A DNA stretch of 10,093 bases from Dehalococcoidales bacterium. Its GTDB lineage: Bacteria; Chloroflexota; Dehalococcoidia; Dehalococcoidales; UBA3254. The number at the start of each line of letters is the position of its first letter. The first letter of the stretch is position 1. The stretch lies in the NCBI GenBank assembly GCA_028718465.1, contig JAQULX010000067.1:1-10093 (forward strand), read 5' to 3'. Positions 1-5,643 of this stretch are shown here, in pieces. The notes below the pieces were generated by a model. The model did no database searches and was not told the DNA's origin. It saw only the letters and a program-made list of their open reading frames with translations. Position numbers and translations under genes: made by a program.

Positions 1-552
1 GACCTGCTCGATGAAAGAACCAGCATCGGCATGAAAAAAGCAATTAGGCTGATTGTTCTGGGATGTACTGATAGGGCAGAATCACGAAGACGAATATCCG
101 AGAGCATAGGCTGGCAGAATTGCTGGATTGATGCCGGCAATGGTTATCAATCCGGTCAGGTCCTTATTGGTAATACAACCGATAAAGCATATTTAAAGGA
201 GTCCTTTGTTATTGACGAACATCGAGTTGTCAGGTTGCCAGCACCTTCTCTCCAGCTGCCGGCTCTCCTGATCCCGCCGTCGAAACCTGAAAAACCCCTC
301 GAATGCGCCGAAGCAGTAGAAGATAACAGCCAATCGCCAATCATCAACCAGGCAATGGCTACTCTCATGCTAGACATTCTCTGGAAACTGCTCACAGATA
401 AACTCACCTATATGGGCGCATATATTGACCTGGCCGCCGGCACACTGCAGTATGTCCCGGCAATGCCGGTGACGATCGCCAGGATGTTCAGTATAAAAGA
501 AAGCGAATTGTTCCAGAACAGATGTGCGCTTGGGGCAAGGTATCGCTTATAG
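1..552 (+). CDS. ThiF/E1-like adenylyltransferase, C-terminal part (PRTRC-like)
   Basis: Partial gene, open at the left edge: the frame runs unbroken from base 1, so the ATG at 31 is probably internal and has no good ribosome site. The visible 183 residues look like the second half of a ThiF/MoeB/E1 adenylation domain. VLGCTD (Asp codon at 70-72) matches the MoeB CTDN segment, whose Asp helps bind Mg-ATP. An Arg-rich helix follows, then WIDAGNGYQSGQVLIGN (124-174), the usual 'DaGN..GQ' strand. ECAEA and SPIINQAMATLML near the C-terminus resemble PRTRC-system ThiF proteins. The glycine-rich ATP loop and arginine finger lie outside the window. E1-like enzymes activate the C-terminus of a ubiquitin-like or sulfur-carrier protein. 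The JAMM gene downstream supports this class. The family is fairly sure; PRTRC membership is likely but not proven, because no ParB-related gene is visible. Confidence 0.8.
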   Translation, partial: DLLDERTSIGMKKAIRLIVLGCTDRAESRRRISESIGWQNCWIDAGNGYQSGQVLIGNTTDKAYLKESFVIDEHRVVRLPAPSLQLPALLIPPSKPEKPLECAEAVEDNSQSPIINQAMATLMLDILWKLLTDKLTYMGAYIDLAAGTLQYVPAMPVTIARMFSIKESELFQNRCALGARYRL

Positions 553-561
553 GAGGATACT

Positions 562-756
562 ATGATTAAAAAACGAAAACCGAAGGAATGTATTCAGGGA
601 TGTCGATGTTACGCTGACAAAAAAGTTCTATGTTTTGACTGTCAGTTCTATCGCTTTATTGACTCCGGATATGGTTATTGCATGGGGCTCCCCACAACAA
701 CAGTAGTACCATGGTGTAAAGACCCCTGTGCTCTCTATAAGAAGAAAAATGACTAA
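562..756 (+). CDS. Cys-rich small protein between ThiF and JAMM genes
   Basis: A 64-residue basic protein with eight cysteines spread over most of its length (CIQGCRC, CFDC, then single Cys and WCKDPC). The spacing suggests one or two small zinc- or metal-binding knuckles. The start is well supported: TAGGAGGAT lies just before the ATG. It follows the ThiF stop by nine bases and overlaps the next gene by eight, so the three are probably translated together. I do not recognise the family. Its position between an E1-like and a JAMM gene makes a partner or adaptor role plausible, but this is only inference. It has no signal peptide or membrane segment. Confidence 0.7.
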   Translation: MIKKRKPKECIQGCRCYADKKVLCFDCQFYRFIDSGYGYCMGLPTTTVVPWCKDPCALYKKKND

Positions 757-1300
757 ACCGGTAAATTATCGAATTAACTCTGTTACAGGTCTCGAGGGAG
801 AACCGGGAGTGTTCTATGACTATATCCTGGCGGCCGACGGCGTGTACCTCAGGGCAAAGAATGACCTGTTGTCAGTTACCATGAATATCGCCCGTCAAGA
901 AGTCAGAGGATTGGCGCCGCTGCAGGAGGAGATATTTCTATGCCATGGGAAAATACCTCTGCATCTTCTCAGCCTGGCGTTATCGATTCTCTGTGTTAAC
1001 CCGGACATTGAACACTACATAGCTATCACATGGGAAGGTGAATATAGAATCAGAGAGACAGTTTTAGATGCCGGCAGCGCTCATGTAAACTATGAAAATC
1101 TGGACAATACAATTCTGGATCTGCATAGTCACACCGGCAGCATGCCGGCACAGTTTAGTAGCATTGATGACTTCGATGAAAGAGGTTTCAGATTTTACGC
1201 CGTCGCGGGCGATTTACGCAGTCTATTCCCCACAGTAGAAATGAGACTGGGGGTTTACGGGTACTATTTACCTGTCGAGAAAAGTGAATTATTTGTATGA
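749..1300 (+). CDS. JAMM/MPN (JAB) domain protein, PRTRC protein A-like
   Basis: A 183-residue protein. The C-terminal half carries a JAMM-type metalloprotease signature: H126-S-H128, eight residues, then S137-S-I-D140, inside LDLHSHTGSMPAQFSSIDD. This is close to the H-x-H-x7-S-x2-D of MPN peptidases such as RadC and Mov34, with one extra residue in the loop. It is followed by FYAVAGDL, a typical next strand. Such domains remove ubiquitin-like proteins or trim their precursors; in PRTRC cassettes a protein of this type accompanies ThiF. The conserved upstream Glu could not be fixed with certainty. I chose the ATG at 749, which overlaps the previous gene by eight bases; an in-frame GTG at 728 would add seven residues. 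Neither has a strong ribosome site, so coupling is likely. Whether it is an active peptidase is not known. Confidence 0.75.
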   Translation: MTKPVNYRINSVTGLEGEPGVFYDYILAADGVYLRAKNDLLSVTMNIARQEVRGLAPLQEEIFLCHGKIPLHLLSLALSILCVNPDIEHYIAITWEGEYRIRETVLDAGSAHVNYENLDNTILDLHSHTGSMPAQFSSIDDFDERGFRFYAVAGDLRSLFPTVEMRLGVYGYYLPVEKSELFV

Positions 1301-1341
1301 AAATTACTTGATATCGAAAATATAAGAAAAGGAGGCAAACA

Positions 1342-1707
1342 TTGGAAGGTCAAGAGAATATCATCGAAGGGGAGGCTGTTGTGAAGGATGCTGGAACAAC
1401 AGCTCCGCCACCTGCCAAAGTGAGGGATGAACTGAAAATCAACATCATCATCAAGGGTGATCACATCCTCATCGGAGCGCAAGCATCTGACTGCGATCCC
1501 AGAATGACAACTCTATCCGGTAATCTTCAGACAGCACTCGAGAGAATCCCCTCTTTTGTCGAAGAATCGAACCGGCAGTGGGACGTATCAGAGCGGAATC
1601 CTAAGACCACTACTCCAGAACCGACTCCCCCAACTCCGGTACGGACCGCGACAACATCGGCAAGCAAGAAAGTTGATAAGACACCTCAGCAACCTAGCTT
1701 CTTTTAA
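1342..1707 (+). CDS. Small protein with disordered tail ending QPSFF
   Basis: A 121-residue protein starting at TTG, supported by GGAGG seven bases upstream. The first third is acidic and low-complexity. The centre (about residues 30-80) looks folded, with beta-rich KINIIIKGDHILIGAQ, a DCDP turn, and a helix that includes LQTALERIPSFVEE. The last 40 residues are Pro/Thr/Ser/Lys-rich and almost certainly flexible. They end in QQPSFF at the extreme C-terminus, which resembles the beta-clamp-binding pentapeptide (consensus QL[SD]LF). The very next gene encodes a beta clamp. It could be a distant relative of PRTRC protein E from its position and layout, but I cannot show that. Function unknown; a clamp-tethered accessory protein is a reasonable inference. 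Confidence 0.75.
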   Translation: MEGQENIIEGEAVVKDAGTTAPPPAKVRDELKINIIIKGDHILIGAQASDCDPRMTTLSGNLQTALERIPSFVEESNRQWDVSERNPKTTTPEPTPPTPVRTATTSASKKVDKTPQQPSFF

Positions 1708-1782
1708 TTTCATGTTTTCACCTGCCGTCGAGGTCGACGATGGTTTTGGATCAAAATACTTTTAGGAAAGGAGCCTAAAGAA

Positions 1783-3015
1783 TTGGATATCAGAGTAAGT
1801 AAACTCAAAGAGGTCATGGACCTGGTTAAACCGGCGGTACCTAAAAACCCTTCGGTCAAGGTAATCGCTCATCTTCATCTAGGCAACGGGAAAGCGACGG
1901 CAACTGACTTGGAAACAATGATAGTTGTCAACGTGCCTGAAGCCAATGAGCCTGTTCTGCTTCCCTATTACTCCATAGCGGATATGCTTAAATATGTCCC
2001 AGGATACGAAACCTTGCATATCGAGCAGACCGACAAAATAGTTCGCCTGACATGGCTGGAGGGCAATGCAAGTTATCCTACAGAGGAAACCGCTAACTTC
2101 CCAATCCTACCGGAATTGAAAATACGAGGTGAAGGATTACTCGACGGCGACGTTCTGGTTACAGCGGTGGCCAATGCTTTACCATACGTTGCCGAAGATG
2201 AAAAGCGGCCTATCCTGAACGGCATAACGCTGGTGCTGGGAACGCCTGTTGAGGTCGCTGCCGGCGATGGGTTCAGGATGTCTCACCAAGCAATGGGGTT
2301 ATCATTCCCGCTCGAGGAGAAAGTTATTATCCCCGCTCACTCCGTGGCAATCATCGAGCACATCTTCAAGAAGACTCCCCGGACCCCGCCTTCAAATGCA
2401 GATACGTTAGTCCAGGCGATCACCTCAAAGCGGTTGCTCAGGGTGGCTCTTGTTGGCGATAACAAGATAAGAATGGACTTTGGTACGACAGCAACTATCT
2501 ACATTAATCTCATCGAAGGCAATCCTCCGGAATGGCTGGCGCTTATCCCCAAGGGAGAGCCTGTACTCCAATGCCAGCTTTTCGTACCCCAGTTCGAAGC
2601 AGCCGTTAAGAGAGTCAGAGACATCGCCAAAGAAGGCAGCGGTCTTGTCCGCATGGAATTATCTGACGGACGGCTGAAATTATCTGCCAAGAAAGACGCC
2701 CAGGAAGTAAGTACCTCTGTCGGGACAATCTTATCCCAAGGTGAGCCGGGAAGAACGGCTCTCAACCAGCAATACCTTGTCGAGTACTTAAGCGGTAAAC
2801 AGGGCATTGTAAGCTTTTCTAAGTACACAGACACTGGTCCTGTCGTTTTCGAGTACCAGAACGCGCCCAGGGTTCTTATCATGCCTATGGCTGATGACGT
2901 CGACAAGCCCGCTACATCCGAGACGCAATCCGAACCGGCTGAAACCGAAGAAGAGACTGAATCTTCTACGGAAGATACCCCGGAAGAAGTCGAGGAGACG
3001 GCGCCGACCGAGTAG
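1783..3015 (+). CDS. dnaN: DNA polymerase III beta sliding clamp, element-encoded, with acidic tail
   Basis: A 410-residue homologue of DnaN, the ring that holds DNA polymerase III on DNA. The core (residues 1-369) has the usual length of about 366 and three repeated domains. Recognisable marks are the domain-2 helix YVAEDEKRPILNG (135-147), GDGFRM (161-166, equivalent to 'TDGhRl'), the EWLALIP strand before domain 3, and the final strand ending M367-P-M369, equivalent to the MPM of the E. coli C-terminus MPMRL. Normal clamps stop about two residues later; this one continues with 41 residues rich in Glu, Thr, Ser and Pro. Start: TTG with AGGAAAGGAG upstream. It is preceded by a QPSFF-ending protein and followed by a terminator, so it probably closes the ThiF/JAMM operon. 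It is quite diverged from chromosomal DnaN and is probably a replication gene of the mobile element. Confidence 0.93.
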   Translation: MDIRVSKLKEVMDLVKPAVPKNPSVKVIAHLHLGNGKATATDLETMIVVNVPEANEPVLLPYYSIADMLKYVPGYETLHIEQTDKIVRLTWLEGNASYPTEETANFPILPELKIRGEGLLDGDVLVTAVANALPYVAEDEKRPILNGITLVLGTPVEVAAGDGFRMSHQAMGLSFPLEEKVIIPAHSVAIIEHIFKKTPRTPPSNADTLVQAITSKRLLRVALVGDNKIRMDFGTTATIYINLIEGNPPEWLALIPKGEPVLQCQLFVPQFEAAVKRVRDIAKEGSGLVRMELSDGRLKLSAKKDAQEVSTSVGTILSQGEPGRTALNQQYLVEYLSGKQGIVSFSKYTDTGPVVFEYQNAPRVLIMPMADDVDKPATSETQSEPAETEEETESSTEDTPEEVEETAPTE

Positions 3016-3037
3016 ACCAGTACCCGGGTATTGGTCT
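3014..3037. repeat. 24-bp near-perfect palindrome over the dnaN stop codon
   Basis: Two 12-base arms meet with no spacer at CCCGGG; only one position differs, and it would be a G-U pair in RNA. It begins inside the dnaN stop codon and abuts the terminator stem. It may be a protein-binding site or an extra RNA stem. Confidence 0.6.
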
Positions 3038-3078
3038 GGGGTGCTGGGGCTGGGGGGCTCCAGCACCCCTACTTTTTT
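3038..3078 (+). terminator. Intrinsic terminator after the clamp gene
   Basis: GGGGTGCTGG (3038-3047) pairs perfectly with CCAGCACCCC (3060-3069); a G-U and a further G-C pair extend the stem to 12 pairs around an 8-base loop. T6 follows at 3073-3078. This is a classic strong rho-independent terminator. It separates the clamp operon from the genes that follow, although no clear promoter is visible before 3105, so read-through is possible. Confidence 0.88.
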
Positions 3079-3104
3079 AGAAATATACCATAAAAGGAGG
3101 CTCT

Positions 3105-3305
3105 ATGAAAATAACGACTTATAGCGAATTAACCCCGGCTCAAGAACACACTCTTGATGCATTGGAAAAAGTTACAGTCCGCCCCTTTGTCACCAGAAAA
3201 ACTGTAATGGCGACGATACGTACATTTCAGGCGCAGGAGATTAAAATCGAGATTGACCCCAACGGTGTTATTGTAAATGTGGGAGTGAACGATGCCGGGG
3301 CCTAA
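3105..3305 (+). CDS. Small hypothetical protein
   Basis: A 66-residue protein with a strong AAAGGAGG site seven bases before its ATG. The N-terminal half appears helical (PAQEHTLDALEKV), followed by a basic stretch and then alternating beta-type sequence (IKIEIDPNGVIVNVGV). It has no cysteines, no membrane segment and no family I recognise. Its last 14 bases overlap the start of the next gene, so the two are probably translated in a coupled way. It is the first gene after the clamp terminator. Confidence 0.65.
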   Translation: MKITTYSELTPAQEHTLDALEKVTVRPFVTRKTVMATIRTFQAQEIKIEIDPNGVIVNVGVNDAGA

Positions 3306-3780
3306 TCGGAAAGATGATGCATGGATATCTGACCTGGTTGGCGCCCTCTGCGACCCCCTAATTGTCTTTCCTTCCCAATGGAGTGCCGACATCCCGGACA
3401 ATCTTAAGAAACAAATCACTCTCGAACGCCTTATTATGAACATGAAAGTTTCTAAGGAAGGAAAAGGCGTGCCGGTTGGTGATTGCGAGGCTCTTGCCTA
3501 TATGTTCCCGCGGACAATGGAATCACCGATGGGTTATGAATGGACTCACATATACCAGTACTGCTTCACAAAAGCCATGACTTTCATGAAAGTCGAGGTA
3601 CCTCCGGACCTTCGTGTTGAATCCCTCTCTGACTACGATATGTACCAATTAGACGATTTAAAAAGATTCATCTGGGATAGACGGCTCAAGCATCGCAAAG
3701 AAAGAGAACGCGGTGAAAAACGATCTGAACAAGATAAAAATAACCAGGAAGAAAAAGAGACCCAGCCGGCTTTCTTCTAA
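3292..3780 (+). CDS. Hypothetical protein with charged linker ending QPAFF
   Basis: A 162-residue protein starting at ATG 3292 with GGGAG upstream, inside the end of the previous gene. Residues 1-125 look like a compact, Trp- and Met-rich domain (for example SQWSADIPDNLKKQITLERL and YEWTHIYQYCFTKAM). From about residue 126 it becomes a highly charged Lys/Arg/Glu helix or linker that ends in TQPAFF. The last five residues, QPAFF, resemble the beta-clamp-binding pentapeptide and nearly repeat the QPSFF end of the protein encoded just before the clamp. The folded part is unfamiliar to me. The architecture (folded head, long charged linker, clamp-type tail) suits a protein delivered to the sliding clamp, but the activity of the head is unknown. 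Confidence 0.75.
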   Translation: MPGPNRKDDAWISDLVGALCDPLIVFPSQWSADIPDNLKKQITLERLIMNMKVSKEGKGVPVGDCEALAYMFPRTMESPMGYEWTHIYQYCFTKAMTFMKVEVPPDLRVESLSDYDMYQLDDLKRFIWDRRLKHRKERERGEKRSEQDKNNQEEKETQPAFF

Positions 3781-3790
3781 AAGGATCACG

Positions 3791-3946
3791 ATGTTAAATG
3801 AATTACCTGTTTTTAGGGGATATACTGTCGATTTTCGTCTCAAGGAGTTCCGCAAAATAAAACCAGGTAGGCAAGAATTTCTATCTTTTAAAAGTAACAA
3901 GGGTCGTCGTCTTCTGGAGCAATATTATAGGCTACTAAATAGATAA
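3791..3946 (+). CDS. Small conserved FRGYTVD-type protein
   Basis: A 51-residue basic protein. I chose the ATG at 3791 over upstream in-frame codons because AAGGAT lies just before it and because the motif FRGYTVDFRLKEFRK near the N-terminus begins soon after. I recall short proteins of the same type (PVFRGYTVDxRLxEFR, then a Ser/Lys-Gly-Arg-xLL helix) in anaerobe and phage genomes, with no known function. It starts ten bases after the previous stop, and its own stop codon overlaps the ribosome site of the next gene. The high Arg/Lys content would fit nucleic-acid binding, but nothing shows it directly. Confidence 0.7.
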   Translation: MLNELPVFRGYTVDFRLKEFRKIKPGRQEFLSFKSNKGRRLLEQYYRLLNR

Positions 3947-3957
3947 GGAGGTGGATA

Positions 3958-4275
3958 TTGTCAATTTATCGAGGTTATAAATACCAGGATGCAGGGAACC
4001 TTGTGGTAACTAAAGACGGCAGGGATCTTTCCCCGAAACCATCACAAAGGTTGTGGAACCACTCCCCTGACGGATTCCAATGGGGTTACGGCGGCTCAGG
4101 ACCTGCTCAGCTCGCACTAGCCTTACTTTACGACGTTACCGACAACCCCGAGCTGTCTATCAAAATGCACCAGGAATTCAAGAGGGTATTCGTCGCCGGC
4201 TGGGGAGAACAATGGGAAATTTCCACCGAGCAAATTAACTATTGGATAAAGAAAAAGGGTGGTAAAGATGACTGA
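3958..4275 (+). CDS. DUF6166-type protein
   Basis: A 105-residue protein with a TTG start and a near-consensus AAGGAGGTG site. The central block LWNHSPDGFQWGYGGSGPAQ (32-51), followed by LALALL, is the hallmark of the DUF6166 family as I recall it; the C-terminal helix ending INYWIKK also fits. The family has no established biochemical role and is found widely in plasmids, phages and accessory regions. The invariant NHSP-GF-WGYGGSGPAQ core looks like a ligand or nucleic-acid binding site, which is inference only. It overlaps the next gene by eight bases and lies in an operon of small accessory genes. Confidence 0.78.
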   Translation: MSIYRGYKYQDAGNLVVTKDGRDLSPKPSQRLWNHSPDGFQWGYGGSGPAQLALALLYDVTDNPELSIKMHQEFKRVFVAGWGEQWEISTEQINYWIKKKGGKDD

Positions 4276-4663
4276 AATATCAGTTAATGAAAGTTGCAAA
4301 ATGGCAATCGATATTCTGCACAAGACCCATGATGGTAATGACCTTGATCCCAATCACCTGTGGATTGTTCAGGAAGCTGTTAACGGTCACCTCAATGATG
4401 ATGGAATAGCTGTTTTTCAGGAGATTTACGAGAGTGCATTGAAAGGCTATACCCCGCCGTGGTTTCACGGCATCGAGAACCTATTGCGCCGGCAGACCGG
4501 TTATGTTTACTGGAAGGGTATTTTAATAGAGCATTACAGCGCTCCCTGGTGCTATTCTCCGGAAGCGAAAATTCACGCCGAGGAACTGGCGCGGCGCTGC
4601 CGGCAGCTCGAGAACGAAGGCAAGGAAATAAGTACAAAAACAGTTGTTTGGGACTGGAAATGA
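4268..4663 (+). CDS. Conserved phage/plasmid hypothetical with HGIE...GYVYWKG motif
   Basis: A 131-residue protein. The ATG at 4268 is preferred because AAGGGTGG lies a suitable distance before it; a GTG at 4259 would add three residues. The middle carries WFHGIE (65-70), GYVYWKG (78-84) and EHYS (88-91), then a helix of the ELARRCRQLE type. I recall proteins with this 'HGIE, YVYWKG, vEHyS' order in prophages and integrative elements, always without assigned function. The clustered aromatic and His/Glu residues could form a small binding pocket; no catalytic motif is evident. It overlaps its neighbours on both sides (8 and 4 bases), so it is part of one translationally coupled string. Confidence 0.7.
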   Translation: MTEISVNESCKMAIDILHKTHDGNDLDPNHLWIVQEAVNGHLNDDGIAVFQEIYESALKGYTPPWFHGIENLLRRQTGYVYWKGILIEHYSAPWCYSPEAKIHAEELARRCRQLENEGKEISTKTVVWDWK

Positions 4664-4881
4664 ATATTCTGTATCTGTTAGCATTGATTGGAATTGGCAG
4701 CTGTCTTGCACAAGCTCTTAACCTGGTGATCATCATTATTCTAGCTGGTTTCCACAGGAAAACTATCCGTCTCCATTTCAACCGTCATCACGAATTCTGG
4801 CCCGAATTGATAGTTTGCTTGTTGTCTTTCGGTCTGGGGAGCTGGGGGGTTGTCTATATCTCAATGTATATTCCTCACTAA
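4660..4881 (+). CDS. Small two-helix membrane protein
   Basis: A 73-residue protein starting at the ATG of an ATGA overlap with the previous stop; a longer reading of this frame upstream merely shadows the preceding gene. Residues 1-31 form a hydrophobic helix (MNILYLLALIGIG, then LNLVIIIILAGF), a short basic, His-rich loop follows (HRKTIRLHFNRHHEF), and a second hydrophobic helix covers about 50-70. This hairpin of two membrane segments with a positive loop suggests both ends face outside under the positive-inside rule. The size would fit a holin, a small toxin or a membrane anchor, but no lysis gene is nearby and I make no claim. Last gene before a regulatory gap. Confidence 0.65.
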   Translation: MNILYLLALIGIGSCLAQALNLVIIIILAGFHRKTIRLHFNRHHEFWPELIVCLLSFGLGSWGVVYISMYIPH

Positions 4882-4888
4882 TATTATT

Positions 4889-4928
4889 GGCAAATAGTGG
4901 ATGACGACAGAACCAGAAACTATTTGTC
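4889..4928 (+). terminator. AT-rich hairpin, possible weak terminator
   Basis: CAAATAGT (4891-4898) and ACTATTTG (4919-4926) are perfect inverted repeats, extended outward by a G-U and a G-C pair; a TGG/CCA pair can form inside. Only a short ATTTT follows, so termination would be weak. It begins eight bases after the membrane-protein stop. It could instead be an operator or part of the promoter region downstream. Confidence 0.4.
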
Positions 4929-4987
4929 ATTTTGACTACCAAAATATTAGTAACTTTTCAGCTTCAAAGTGGCATATTTTGCGGCAT

Positions 4988-5019
4988 ATTTTACAGTTTA
5001 GTCCGCAACTTTGTAAAAT
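4988..5019 (+). promoter_or_regulatory. Sigma-70-like promoter inside an inverted repeat
   Basis: TTTACA (4990-4995, 5 of 6 to TTGACA) and TAAAAT (5014-5019, 5 of 6 to TATAAT) are 18 bases apart. They lie in the two arms of the perfect inverted repeat ATTTTACA (4988-4995) / TGTAAAAT (5012-5019). A dimeric repressor binding the repeat would cover both promoter boxes. Transcription would begin near 5026 and serve the gene at 5059 and those after it. Confidence 0.5.
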
Positions 5020-5058
5020 GTCGGTAAAAATATTAGTGGGTATATTACGGAGTTGAAG

Positions 5059-5244
5059 ATGAAAAGGATTCTTTCAGCAGTACTGTCACTATTTAATATC
5101 ATGGTAAAAGAATGCGCTTGGTGCCCCCATCGCCGAATAATCGGTTTCAAACGTGGCGGGAAAGGTATCACCAGCGGAATTTGCGAGAAATGCCGTCGTC
5201 AAGTAATGGCAAAATGGAAAGAAGGGAGAAACGAAAATGTATAA
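5059..5244 (+). CDS. Small zinc-ribbon protein
   Basis: A 61-residue basic protein with two CxxC knuckles, C19-A-W-C22 and C42-E-K-C45, separated by 19 residues that include RRIIGFKRGGKG. This is the layout of a zinc ribbon, commonly used for nucleic-acid or protein contact. The ATG at 5059 follows GGAG at a good distance; a TTG at 5053 is too close to that site. The first 15 residues are hydrophobic (ILSAVLSLFNIMV) and might be a short helix rather than a signal peptide. It is the first gene after the putative promoter and overlaps the next gene by eight bases, which suggests a coupled operon. Specific role unknown. Confidence 0.7.
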   Translation: MKRILSAVLSLFNIMVKECAWCPHRRIIGFKRGGKGITSGICEKCRRQVMAKWKEGRNENV

Positions 5245-5422
5245 AGCAAGAATCGAACTCAGCAGCCTTGTGAGGATTGAAACGGATCCTGAGCTTATTA
5301 CCGAGCTCCAATCCGAGTCTTTATCAGAACTCATGGAAAAAGTGACCATAGCTGTCGCCGGTCAGAAACCGGTAATCAACAGCGGTAGTTACAGCATTGT
5401 AGTCACAATTTGTAGGGACTAA
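5237..5422 (+). CDS. Small hypothetical protein
   Basis: A 61-residue protein starting at an ATG with GGGAG eight bases upstream and overlapping the previous gene. It reads as strand-helix-strand: YKARIELSSLVRIETD, a helix rich in Glu/Leu/Ser, then SYSIVVTI. This fits a small alpha-beta fold of the kind seen in many phage orphan proteins. I do not recognise it, and there are no metal-binding or catalytic motifs. It ends by sharing a base with the next start codon (TAATG). Confidence 0.6.
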   Translation: MYKARIELSSLVRIETDPELITELQSESLSELMEKVTIAVAGQKPVINSGSYSIVVTICRD

Positions 5423-5619
5423 TGCTATTCTTTAAATTTCTCAGTAGATTGAGGGTTAAACCTCTAATCATTCCTGACTATGACCCCTATGAACCTTGTT
5501 TATACCCGGGTGACATCAAACCAGGTTATTATAACGCTACAGAAGTGAAACAGGTATGGAAAAAGCACCGTAATAATGCTGCCGCCCGCAAATTTATTCG
5601 TGATATGCAAGAGGAGTAA
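5422..5619 (+). CDS. Small hypothetical protein
   Basis: A 65-residue basic protein whose ATG shares its A with the previous stop codon, so it is probably translated by re-initiation; no separate strong ribosome site is seen. The N-terminus is hydrophobic and basic (MLFFKFLSRLRVKPLII). A Tyr/Pro-rich middle (DYDPYEPCLYPGDIKPGYYN) is followed by a charged helix (VKQVWKKHRNNAAARKFIRD). No family is recognised. Its size and place between other coupled small genes are typical of early phage genes. Confidence 0.6.
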   Translation: MLFFKFLSRLRVKPLIIPDYDPYEPCLYPGDIKPGYYNATEVKQVWKKHRNNAAARKFIRDMQEE

Positions 5620-5643
5620 AAATATACACTTAGGAGGTATAAA

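Larger units (their letters stand above)
4877..5037. repeat. Three copies of AATATTAGT in the intergenic region
   Basis: AATATTAGT occurs at 4943-4951 and 5029-5037 in direct orientation (11 bases, AAAATATTAGT, are identical there) and inverted at 4877-4885. A separate pair of GGCATATTTT repeats lies at 4971-4980 and 4983-4992, one helical turn apart. This suggests repeated protein-binding sites in the gap. Confidence 0.5.

Noticed and set aside
1726..1739. CGTCGA/TCGACG inverted repeat before dnaN
   Set aside because: Only six-base arms with a two-base loop and no T-run; too short to call an operator or terminator.
1556..1765. + strand frame and a 17-codon ORF at 1712-1765
   Set aside because: It overlaps the QPSFF gene in another frame, and the short version has no ribosome binding site.
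2499..2906. 135-residue minus-strand frame inside dnaN
   Set aside because: The opposite strand encodes conserved clamp domains; the antisense reading lacks any family features.
4392..4781. 129-residue minus-strand frame
   Set aside because: It overlaps two coupled + strand genes and its composition looks like a random shadow.
4660..4881. Holin or toxin identity for the two-helix membrane protein
   Set aside because: Size and topology fit but no endolysin, antitoxin or family motif is present, so no function was assigned.
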